Shown one piece after another: positions 1 to 7,257 of a stretch of DNA of 64,000 nt (positions are counted from its first letter, which is position 1; each line of letters begins with the position of its first letter). The position numbers and the translations under genes are program-made. The DNA is taken from the NCBI RefSeq assembly GCF_002362315.1, contig NZ_MTZV01000004.1, positions 1,674,001-1,738,000 of the forward strand, read 5' to 3'. The notes beneath the pieces are model-generated. The model worked only from the letters and a program-made list of their open reading frames with translations, was not told where the DNA came from and made no database searches. The DNA comes from Paraburkholderia acidicola. GTDB lineage: Bacteria; Pseudomonadota; Gammaproteobacteria; Burkholderiales; Burkholderiaceae.

Positions 1-2265
1 CTGCACGCCGCCGCTCATCACCGCGGTGCCGCTTGCTGTACCGCCGGCCGAGATGGTCTGCGTGCCGCCGCTCGAAACGAGTGTGCCGGTCGCGCGGCCC
101 GCACCGAAGACCGTCTGTACGCCGCCGACGAGCGTCGTGCCGCTGGCCGTGCCACCCGACAGCACGTTCTGTTGACCGGTGCCCGAAACGGTTGTCGTCA
201 TCGCGATGCCACCAGCCGAGACCGTCTGTACACCGCCACTCAACACGGTCGTGCCGCTTGCCGCAGCCCCCGACAGCACGCTCTGCAGGCCACCGCCCGA
301 AACGGTCGTCGCTGTGGCGATGCCGCCGGCCGAGACCGTCTGTGCACCGCCACTCGAGACGGTCGTGCCACTTGCAGCAGCCCCCGTCGACACAACCTGC
401 AAGCCACCACTCGCCACCGTCGCCGCGTTCGCGATGCCGCCGGAAGAAATCGTCTGCGTGCCGCCATTGCCGATGGCGGTCCCGTTAGCAACGCCGCCGC
501 TGTAAACCGTCATCGAACCGGTATTGCCAACCGACGTCGCGTTTGCCATACCGCCCGACGACACGTTCTCCTGGCCGAAGTCCGACACTTGCGCACCGTT
601 CGTCACGCCGCCCATCGCGACGTTTTCGCGACCGAAGTTCGACACCACCGTGCCGCTCGCGATCCCGCCAGCCGACACGGTCAACTGGGACGTATCGAGC
701 GTGCCGACGGCGAGCCCACCGGAGACGACGAAGCCGTTGCCGTATGCATTGATAACGGTGCCGCTCGCGATGCCACCCTTCGTCACGATGAACGTACCGC
801 CGTTTTCGAGCAGCACGCCGGACGCGATGCCACCGGAGATCGTGAACGCGCCGAGCGAATTCGTGCCGCTAACGAACGCGTCGTCGGTGGTGCCGCTGAA
901 CGTGGCGCCTGCGTTCAGCGTGATATCGATGGCCGTGCCGCCGGAGCTGACGGTGATCGTGCCGTTTCCGAACACCGTGGTTCTGCCCGCGACCCCGCCC
1001 GCCGCCACGAGTTGCGCGCCGCCCCTCGACACGACCGTGCCCGACGCGAACCCGCCGCCGGCGACGTTCTGCACACCGGTACTGCCGAGCGTGGTGTCGC
1101 GTGCAATGCCGCCCGACGTGACGTCCTCGCGCGAGTTCCTGTCGACGAGGCTGCCGCTCGCGATGCCGCCCGCGAGTATCGTGTGCTGCGCGAAACCGAA
1201 GACGTGCGTATCGAGCGCGAGGCCACCGGACGAGACGATCTGCGTGAACATATCCTGCGTATCGACGACTGTTCCGCCACCCATCACGATCTGCGTGGCG
1301 TGGACGATCGTGCCGCTCGCCGTGCCGCCGGACAGCACGGTGAAGAGCCCGCCGTTGTCGAGCAGCACGCCCGACGCGACGCCGCCGCCGATGACGAACG
1401 TGCCGGCCGCATTCGTGCCTGTGACGTTGCCGGCGCCGGTGTCCGCGATCAGGATGCCGCCGCTTTGCTGCACCACACCGGTTGCGTTGCCGCCGGAACT
1501 GATTCGCAACCGGCCGCCGCTCGTCACCGTCGACGAGACAGCGAGGCCGCCCGACTGCACCGTTTGCGCCGCGCCGCCTGCAATCGTCGTAGCGCTCGCA
1601 ACGCCGGTCGCGAGCACATTCTGTGCGCCGCCGCTTGCGAGCATCGTGCCTCTCGTTACGCCGCCGGACGACAGGTCTTCCCGGCTGTTGCTCGTGACGA
1701 GCGTCGCCACGGCGAAGCCACCTGTGACCGACTGCGCGCCGCTGCCGCTGATCGTCGTGCCGCTGGCAATGCCTCCCGACGAGACAATCTGCTGGGCCCC
1801 GGTACCGACCAGGGTGCCGCTCGCGATCCCGCCGCTCATCACGACTTCGGTGCCGAGGTCGTGCGTCGCGTACGCGATACCGCCCGACATCACCGCCTGC
1901 AGGCCGAACGGATCGATGAAGCTCGAACGCGCCACACCGCCCGACTCTACGTTCAGTGCACCTTGCGCGTTCACCGTCGATTCGTCCGCCTCGCCGAAAA
2001 CGAGAAGACTCTGGTTTGGACCGACAGTTATGCCGTTGACCGTGATGCCCGCGGCAACGGTTGTTTGCACGTTCGCCGCGGCGGGCGCGAAGCTCGCGGC
2101 GTAGATCGCGGGTGTCGCGAGCAACCCGGTCAGCAGACGCGAGGCGCGCCGCTGCGGCGTGTCAGGCACGGGCATCTGGCCAGTTGTACCCGGGCCAGCG
2201 CCCAGCAGTGTGATGCTGTGCCAGGTCGTCGAATATGCGTTGGTGTCAGTCGCGTCTAGCCTCAT
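1..2265 (-). CDS. AIDA-type autotransporter adhesin, passenger portion (3' end beyond the window)
   Basis: About 755 codons stay open to the left edge, so the rest of the passenger and the beta-barrel are not visible. The first 70 residues are non-repetitive and include a hydrophobic stretch with AxA-type sites at about 42-64, preceded by an unusually long N-region, which fits an extended autotransporter signal peptide. After that the protein is built from degenerate repeats of about 19 residues with cores such as SGGIASGTT and SGGAQTV, the AIDA-I/Ag43-type beta-helix pattern. The ATG is preceded by AAGGA 8 nt upstream. It starts 40 bp after the stop of the heptosyltransferase gene, on the same strand, so the two probably form an operon and the passenger is probably the glycosylation substrate. 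The visible frame is clean; function as a surface adhesin is inferred from the family. Confidence 0.88.
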   Translation of the reverse strand, partial: MRLDATDTNAYSTTWHSITLLGAGPGTTGQMPVPDTPQRRASRLLTGLLATPAIYAASFAPAAANVQTTVAAGITVNGITVGPNQSLLVFGEADESTVNAQGALNVESGGVARSSFIDPFGLQAVMSGGIAYATHDLGTEVVMSGGIASGTLVGTGAQQIVSSGGIASGTTISGSGAQSVTGGFAVATLVTSNSREDLSSGGVTRGTMLASGGAQNVLATGVASATTIAGGAAQTVQSGGLAVSSTVTSGGRLRISSGGNATGVVQQSGGILIADTGAGNVTGTNAAGTFVIGGGVASGVLLDNGGLFTVLSGGTASGTIVHATQIVMGGGTVVDTQDMFTQIVSSGGLALDTHVFGFAQHTILAGGIASGSLVDRNSREDVTSGGIARDTTLGSTGVQNVAGGGFASGTVVSRGGAQLVAAGGVAGRTTVFGNGTITVSSGGTAIDITLNAGATFSGTTDDAFVSGTNSLGAFTISGGIASGVLLENGGTFIVTKGGIASGTVINAYGNGFVVSGGLAVGTLDTSQLTVSAGGIASGTVVSNFGRENVAMGGVTNGAQVSDFGQENVSSGGMANATSVGNTGSMTVYSGGVANGTAIGNGGTQTISSGGIANAATVASGGLQVVSTGAAASGTTVSSGGAQTVSAGGIATATTVSGGGLQSVLSGAAASGTTVLSGGVQTVSAGGIAMTTTVSGTGQQNVLSGGTASGTTLVGGVQTVFGAGRATGTLVSSGGTQTISAGGTASGTAVMSGGVQ

Positions 2266-2305
2266 TGCTGCTTCCTTGCCTGGTGACTTGCTGCGGGCGC
2301 GGGTC

Positions 2306-3574
2306 TCAACGGAGCGCGCCGGGAATCGTGCGGATAGCGTCGATCACCTGTTTCGATTCGATCAGACGGCTACATTCGAACTGCCTCGACGTGTCCTTGT
2401 GCCGCGGGCACCAGAGAAAGTCGTGATGATCGAAACGCACGCGCGGGTCGTTCCAGCAACTGTTGCAGACGTGGTAGTTGATGACACGGTAGGGTGTATG
2501 GAACTCATTGACCGGATGAGTGAAGCCGCTGATCATCACGGCCGGCGTGCGCACTGCCCATGCGAGCCACGACAGGCCGCTCGACAAGCCGATAAAAAAC
2601 GCCGCGTGCTTCAACCAGCGGGCACGCTCGACGAGCGGCCGATCGCCGGTTTCGTCTTCCACGCCGTGCGGAATGTGATTCCACGCCATACCGGTGCCGT
2701 GCACTTTCTTCTGGTCGATGCAGACGACGCGATAGCCGGCCTCCTTCAGGAACGCAATCACGTCGTGCCAGCCAGTCGGGTTGTTCCAGTATTTGCACTG
2801 CGTTGAACTCTGCACGGCGATGCAGACGTAGGGTTCGTCGATGGGGCGCGTATCGTCGGGAAGTTCGACTTCCGGCGGCTCCTCGCGCGGATCGACGCCC
2901 AGGATATAGCCCGCTGTGCGGTGCAGTCCGACGAGGCGGAAGTCGCTCGGCTGATGGATTTTTTCGTCGTCATCGAAGAAGAGGCCGAGGCTGTAGGTCG
3001 CGTAGTACCGTTGCGGCTGCACCTGTTCATGCGTAACGAATCCGATCTCCGGATAGGCGTCGCGAAAGAGCGGAATCAGCTTCTCCGACATCGCGCAGGT
3101 GAGCCGGCATCCGTGCCGGCGCTGGAACGCGGCGGCGTACGGCATCCAGCCGATCGTGTCGCCGATCGTGCCGACCGGGAATTGCACGAGCACCTCCTTG
3201 CCCGAGGCGTCGTAGACGTGATGCAGCGTCGGCGGTGCCTTGCTGTCCCGTGCGAGCGCGACACGCGCCCAGACGAGAATCTCGAAGCGGGCGTAGTACT
3301 TTCGCGTGCTCGCTACATAACCGCGCGCGATTTCCGTTTCGAACAACACGTTGCCTGTATCGCAGTCGCGCAGGCAGACGTGCCAGTTACCCACGGGCAG
3401 TGTGACGCGACAACCGTCGTTGAAGTCGAAGTGGATGCCGGCCGGCCCCTGCTGGGTTGGAACGTTTGCGGGCGGTGGGTAGGCCGGTGTTTGAGGTCGT
3501 CCGGCGGCAGGTCCTGGTACAGAGGCGCCTGACGTGGAGGCGTCGGCGACGGGTGCAGTAACATCGCTATTCAT
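2306..3574 (-). CDS. Autotransporter O-heptosyltransferase (TibC/Aah family)
   Basis: The 422-residue protein matches the bacterial autotransporter heptosyltransferase family (TibC, Aah), which adds heptose to Ser/Thr of AIDA-type passengers in the cytoplasm before export. The C-terminal region carries four cysteines, C370-x2-C373-x15-C389-x11-C401, in the place of the iron-binding finger of this family, and a GT-B-like segment with SSGLSWLAWA near residue 315. The first 45 residues are Pro/Ala-rich and not part of the conserved core, so the true start could lie further in. It lies directly upstream of the AIDA passenger gene on the same strand, the usual arrangement for a glycosyltransferase dedicated to its neighbour. 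Modification of that neighbour is an inference from order and family. Confidence 0.88.
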   Translation of the reverse strand: MNSDVTAPVADASTSGASVPGPAAGRPQTPAYPPPANVPTQQGPAGIHFDFNDGCRVTLPVGNWHVCLRDCDTGNVLFETEIARGYVASTRKYYARFEILVWARVALARDSKAPPTLHHVYDASGKEVLVQFPVGTIGDTIGWMPYAAAFQRRHGCRLTCAMSEKLIPLFRDAYPEIGFVTHEQVQPQRYYATYSLGLFFDDDEKIHQPSDFRLVGLHRTAGYILGVDPREEPPEVELPDDTRPIDEPYVCIAVQSSTQCKYWNNPTGWHDVIAFLKEAGYRVVCIDQKKVHGTGMAWNHIPHGVEDETGDRPLVERARWLKHAAFFIGLSSGLSWLAWAVRTPAVMISGFTHPVNEFHTPYRVINYHVCNSCWNDPRVRFDHHDFLWCPRHKDTSRQFECSRLIESKQVIDAIRTIPGALR

Positions 3575-4459
3575 ATTGGATCGTTGGATATTGCGTCTTT
3601 GTGGACAGACCGGTCGGCTTATCCTCCTTTCCGGTTTACGGCAGGTTTTCTGAAGTTTGTATGGTGGAGAAAGCCATAAATCAGGATTCCTGCGCGCCGT
3701 CGATCTGGTCGACTTCTTGCAGCCAGATTGACAGCGCCGCCAGGTGAGATGGTCAGAGCCGTTGACCGATATCGCAAAGAGACAGGCCGACGGTCGAATA
3801 CGGGCGATGAGGGGAGGTGGCGTCCGCCGGACGTGCCGACGAACTGTTGTACTATGTTGCGTCGCCTCGCGCGGATGCTGTGAGCCGATCTTCGATAGAT
3901 CACATGCCCGGAACGGCCGGAATCAGGTTGTTCCTTACGAACGGGCGAGCGATAAACCTGATTGTTCGGTGTCGGGGGCGAGTTCCACGCAAACTCCGGC
4001 GGCCATAATGAGCTTTCATTGCATCTGTGAGCAGTAATTTGTCTTACGTCTAATCGACAATCTGTTCACAGGTTTGCACATTGATGACGTAATTCGGAAG
4101 GGTGAATTCTGTAAAATTAATGCAGATTTCCCGAATTGCGCCGTACCGGATCGTGATTGAAGCGATAAACTATGTAGCATTGAAGGGACCGTTAAGTGCC
4201 CCGGTCGCAGTCATGTGCGACCCTCGTTGAACGGAAACCTTCTAGATCAATCCAACCGCCAAATACGACAGCGGAGTACCAGACATCCTGGTTCTTCACC
4301 CGGAAAGGCCACGTGCGCCTGCTCCCCGAGCATCGAGGGATGCGGCAACCTGCTCTACAGGCATGATTTTCGTTACATCGGCGCAATCCACGCACGGTGC
4401 GATTTACCACAATCGGCGTTCAATGAACGCCAGGCCATTGGCTCAAGAAGGAATCTTTC
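3575..4459. other. Gene-free interval between the heptosyltransferase and H-NS-family genes
   Basis: No convincing gene is seen in these 885 bases; the short frames here lack ribosome sites and protein-like composition. The stretch at about 4010-4190 is clearly more AT-rich than the window average. It lies upstream of an H-NS-family gene, so it may hold the promoter and H-NS-type binding sequence. The promoter of the minus-strand autotransporter operon must also lie here, close to 3600-3750. Confidence 0.5.
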
Positions 4460-4792
4460 ATGGACGAACGTAAGAGAGACAGCATGATTGCTTATCTCCG
4501 CCACAGGATGGAGGAGTTTGGTATCACACCAGACGACCTCGCCGAAGCGCTAGCAAGCGGACAATCGGAACAGACGGGCGCGCGCTACCGCAGTGCGACC
4601 GGCAATACCTGGTCCGGCGAGGGGGAGATGCCTCAATGGCTTAAGCAGGCGATCAGCGCGGGGCAATCCATCGAACACTTTGAATTGTCCGCTACGCCGG
4701 CAGCCGCGCCTGCACCTAAGGCCGGTGTGGACTGGCGAGATGACCCGTTTGCGGGCAGCCCGCTTGCACGGCAGGAAAACCCATCGCGTTAG
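4460..4792 (+). CDS. H-NS-family nucleoid protein, small
   Basis: This 110-residue protein carries an H-NS-type C-terminal DNA-binding segment around residues 42-75 (YRSATGNTWSGEG, then MPQWL and a loop ending in IEHF), close to the YRNPATGxTWSGRGRxPxWL signature of betaproteobacterial H-NS proteins. The central RGR-type hook is replaced by GEGEMP, so DNA contact may be weakened. The N-terminus is a short helix (residues 8-32) rather than the full H-NS oligomerisation domain. The tail of about 30 residues is Pro/Ala-rich. AAGGAA lies 8 nt before the ATG. It probably binds AT-rich DNA; whether it silences or modulates other H-NS proteins cannot be told. Confidence 0.75.
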   Translation: MDERKRDSMIAYLRHRMEEFGITPDDLAEALASGQSEQTGARYRSATGNTWSGEGEMPQWLKQAISAGQSIEHFELSATPAAAPAPKAGVDWRDDPFAGSPLARQENPSR

Positions 4793-4936
4793 ACGTAGTG
4801 CAATTTGCCATCCAGCGCTCCGTGCTGGAGAGACTGACTGTTCCGGTACACGGCAGGTGCGTACACCTCGCTCATTTCCAATAGTTTCGGTTTTCAGAAA
4901 CCTCTGGCAGAAGCGGAAAGACCAGATTCGCAGCGC

Positions 4937-5470
4937 TCAAAACCGCTTGCAGCGTTTGTAGAGCCGCTGGGTTATTCGTTCGATCTCCAGCAATTTCACG
5001 ACCGGTGGCGTGGGTGAATACGCGACCCATGCGCTCCAGCCGCCGATCGAGCGGCCCGGTGCCAGGTGAACGGGCACGGTGTTTTCATCCCAGGTTTCCC
5101 GTCCGGTTTTCAGATCGATATACGTGCTACGAAACCGCAGGGTCGTGACCGTGACAAAGCTGTCGTTGCGGAACGACCATGTGTAGGTGTTGGCACCCAC
5201 GCGGGAAAGGCAGATCGATATGCCTTGTCCCATCGATTCATATCGGCCGTCCGCGGCCACATCGCTTACCGCCGCAGGTGGGGTCGCCTGACTCACCAGA
5301 TGAAGCTTGTTTCTCTTCAAGCTTGACGGCGTCGCTACGGATGCGGATGGCGAGCGCATGACTGCGCAGCTCAATGGCGAAATGGGCATCAGACGAAGCG
5401 GACTCATAGTGAGCCTGTCGTCCTCCCTGGCTTTTGCAAGTGCCAGGATCTGTCGAGTAAACCAGTACAT
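4937..5470 (-). CDS. Hypothetical protein
   Basis: A 177-residue protein that I cannot assign. Residues 80-165 alternate polar and hydrophobic residues with several Trp and Tyr (TYTWSFRND, GGWSAWVAY), suggesting a beta-rich domain of the kind found in secreted or envelope proteins; the last 20 residues are basic. The chosen ATG has AGAGGT 6 nt upstream; an internal Met at residue 22 is an alternative. No clear signal peptide is seen from either start. It is divergent from the trpS leader. Confidence 0.5.
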   Translation of the reverse strand: MYWFTRQILALAKAREDDRLTMSPLRLMPISPLSCAVMRSPSASVATPSSLKRNKLHLVSQATPPAAVSDVAADGRYESMGQGISICLSRVGANTYTWSFRNDSFVTVTTLRFRSTYIDLKTGRETWDENTVPVHLAPGRSIGGWSAWVAYSPTPPVVKLLEIERITQRLYKRCKRF

Positions 5471-5834
5471 GAAGACCTCTGATCATTCTGTTGACCGGCG
5501 TCGAAAAGCCGCCGGACAGAAATGTCGGACAACCTTCGTAGTCGCGAATCATGATTGTTTCTGCGGAGATGCAGGGACTCTGACGCGACTGAAGTGGCTG
5601 TTTAAGGCAAGCGCCTCGTCGGTCGTATCAAAGGTAAATCTGATAACTCAAACGGACATGCCCTCATGCGTTTCAACACAGTGCAGCCGTTTGCCTGTGC
5701 CAAAACCGGGTGCCCGCAGCGCTCGCGTCAATGCAGATGGGGCTGCGCGGAGATATCCGGCGAAATAGCGTGGAATGAGCGTTGCCGCACATAACGACCC
5801 CGTGGCGACTTCGATTTTTGAGGCTCGCCCAGCG
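5471..5834. other. Intergenic interval before the trpS leader
   Basis: No supported gene is present in these roughly 360 bases. The overlapping minus-strand frames between 5648 and 6044 run through the trpS leader and terminator, so I treat them as chance frames. The interval should contain the promoter of the minus-strand hypothetical gene. Confidence 0.4.
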
Positions 5835-5863
5835 CAATTGCTGCCTGCGTGCTGCGCTATACT
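5835..5863 (+). promoter_or_regulatory. Putative promoter of the trpS leader transcript
   Basis: TATACT at 5858-5863 matches five of six bases of the -10 consensus. CAATTG at 5835-5840 lies 17 bp upstream as a poor -35. Transcription would start at about 5870, at or next to the ATG of the leader peptide, so the leader message may be leaderless. This would explain the absence of a Shine-Dalgarno sequence there. Confidence 0.5.
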
Positions 5864-5869
5864 CCGTCG

Positions 5870-5920
5870 ATGGATATGAAACGAACCTCGCTGAATCTGC
5901 TTTGCTGGTGGCGCGCCTGA
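5870..5920 (+). CDS. Trp leader peptide (16 residues, tandem Trp codons)
   Basis: The frame reads MDMKRTSLNLLCWWRA and stop. Two adjacent Trp codons at 5906-5911 sit near the end of a very short frame placed directly before an antiterminator and an intrinsic terminator, the classic design of a ribosome-mediated attenuator. There is no clear ribosome site; the frame probably starts at the transcript's 5' end. A second in-frame ATG at 5876 is possible. Trp starvation would stall the ribosome at the Trp pair and leave the segment at 5923-5930 free to pair; completed translation would cover it, because the stop codon is only 2 nt away. Confidence 0.8.
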   Translation: MDMKRTSLNLLCWWRA

Positions 5921-5922
5921 AC

Positions 5923-5984
5923 CTGGCGGCCCGTTTCCCCATACAGATTGAAAACGTGATGCCGCCAGTCCTGGCGGCATTTTT
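5923..5984 (+). promoter_or_regulatory. Tryptophan attenuator: antiterminator and terminator upstream of trpS
   Basis: CTGGCGGC at 5923-5930 is exactly complementary to GCCGCCAG at 5961-5968 (antiterminator). GCCGCCAG at 5961-5968 is also exactly complementary to CTGGCGGC at 5971-5978, and with flanking A-T pairs this forms a 10-bp stem followed by five T residues at 5980-5984 (terminator). The two pairings are mutually exclusive. The first copy starts 2 nt after the leader peptide stop codon. trpS begins 53 nt beyond the terminator. The identical 8-mer in both positions is direct sequence evidence for a switch; the control logic is inferred from known trp attenuators. Confidence 0.85.
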
Positions 5985-6037
5985 GTATCTGCGCGCCGAT
6001 GACTGGCGGTGTCGACAAACATCCGGAATAGCACACC

Positions 6038-7054
6038 ATGTCACACGTAACCCAACCCGTCGTCCTCACCGGCGATCGCACGACTGGCCCGCTCCATCTA
6101 GGTCACTACATAGGCTCGTTGCGCGCACGCGTACAACTGCAGCACGAGGCGCAGCAGTTCCTGCTGCTCGCTGATACGCAGGCGCTGACCGACAATGTCG
6201 GTCGCCATCAGAAGGTCACCGAAAACGTCATCGAGGTTGCACTCGACTATCTCGCGGTTGGCATCGACCCGGCGAAGTCGACGATCTTTATTCAGTCGCA
6301 GGTGCCCGAACTCGCCGAGCTAATGCAATATCTGCTGAACCTGGTCACGGTCGCGCGCCTCGAGCGCAATCCGACCATCAAGGCGGAGATTCAGTTGCGT
6401 GGCTTCGAGCGCGACATCCCGGCAGGTTTCCTCACCTATCCGGTGAGCCAGGCCGCCGACATCACGGCGTTCAAGGCAACGCACGTACCGGTCGGCGACG
6501 ACCAGCTACCGATGATCGAACAAACCAACGAACTCGTGCGCCGCTTTAACAACACCGTCGAGCGGCAAGTGCTCGTCGAGTGTGAGGCGGTGCTGTCGCA
6601 GGTGACGCGACTGCCTGGGCTCGACGGTAAGGCGAAGATGAGCAAGTCGCTGGGCAATGCGATTCCGCTAGGCGCCAGTCCGGACGAGATCACGAAGGCG
6701 GTCAATTCGATGTACACGGACCCCAACCATCTGCGGGCAAGCGACCCTGGTCAGGTGGAGGGCAACGTCGTGTTCGCGTTTCTCGATGCGTTCGAGCCAG
6801 ATGTGCCGAAGGTGGATGAACTCAAGGCTCACTATCGTCGCGGCGGATTGGGCGACTCTGTCGTCAAGCGTGCGCTGAACGAGCGGCTGCAAGCGATTAT
6901 CGAGCCGATTCGTACGCGTCGTCGTGAGTTCGAGGGCGACCGGGCTGAGGTGCTGGATATCGTGCGTCGAGGGACGATGCGCGCGCGGGAAGTGGCGGGC
7001 GGGACGTTGTCCGAGGTCAAGGGCGCGTTGGGTTTGACCTACTTCGATCGGTAA
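6038..7054 (+). CDS. trpS: Tryptophanyl-tRNA synthetase, short auxiliary-type
   Basis: This 338-residue class I synthetase charges tRNA-Trp. The HIGH motif appears as HLGH at 20-23 within TGDRTTGPLHLGHYIGS and the KMSKS motif is intact at 200-204; AADI at 140-143 holds the Asp expected to bind the indole NH. The TGDR-x-TG-x-LHLGH form resembles the auxiliary TrpRS group (as in Deinococcus TrpRS II and antibiotic-insensitive enzymes of actinomycetes) more than the housekeeping E. coli form. The organism probably has another trpS elsewhere, which I cannot see. A weak GGA lies 12 nt before the ATG. The gene follows a Trp attenuator, so expression should rise when Trp-tRNA is short, whether from starvation or from an inhibitor of the main enzyme. 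Confidence 0.93.
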   Translation: MSHVTQPVVLTGDRTTGPLHLGHYIGSLRARVQLQHEAQQFLLLADTQALTDNVGRHQKVTENVIEVALDYLAVGIDPAKSTIFIQSQVPELAELMQYLLNLVTVARLERNPTIKAEIQLRGFERDIPAGFLTYPVSQAADITAFKATHVPVGDDQLPMIEQTNELVRRFNNTVERQVLVECEAVLSQVTRLPGLDGKAKMSKSLGNAIPLGASPDEITKAVNSMYTDPNHLRASDPGQVEGNVVFAFLDAFEPDVPKVDELKAHYRRGGLGDSVVKRALNERLQAIIEPIRTRRREFEGDRAEVLDIVRRGTMRAREVAGGTLSEVKGALGLTYFDR

Positions 7055-7173
7055 GAGGGATGGGCGCGGTACTGGTGCCCTGGGATATTGGTCGTTAGCT
7101 TTTGCAGTTAGATGAACAGCAGTTGAGCCTCGCGACTGGAGAGCTGTTGCAGTCGCTCGAGTGTGCAGCGTGA

Positions 7174-7237
7174 GCCCGCTCTCTCGAGCGGGCGTCGATT
7201 GCGCACGGCAGGCCGGGATCCGGTATCCCGACCTGCC
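7174..7237. other. Two strong hairpins between convergent trpS and the repeat-protein gene
   Basis: GCCCGCTC and GAGCGGGC (7174-7181, 7186-7193) form an 8-bp stem with a 4-nt loop. A second hairpin at 7207-7237 pairs GGCAGG and CGGGAT with ATCCCG and CCTGCC with one mismatch. Neither is followed by a T-run on either strand, so they are possible factor-dependent termination or 3'-end stability structures rather than proven intrinsic terminators. Confidence 0.5.
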
Positions 7238-7257
7238 AGTGCAGCGCGTGACTTCGC

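Noticed and set aside
172..2259. Plus-strand frames of 695 and 526 residues
   Set aside because: They are antisense to the AIDA-repeat passenger on the minus strand; their repetitive Ala/Pro/Arg composition mirrors the repeats and shows no domain.
3619..3903. Minus-strand frame of 94 residues
   Set aside because: No ribosome site, Arg-rich composition and no protein-like pattern.
5648..6044. Minus-strand frames of 123 and 128 residues opposite the trpS leader
   Set aside because: They cross the terminator stem and the leader peptide region, and have no ribosome site or domain.
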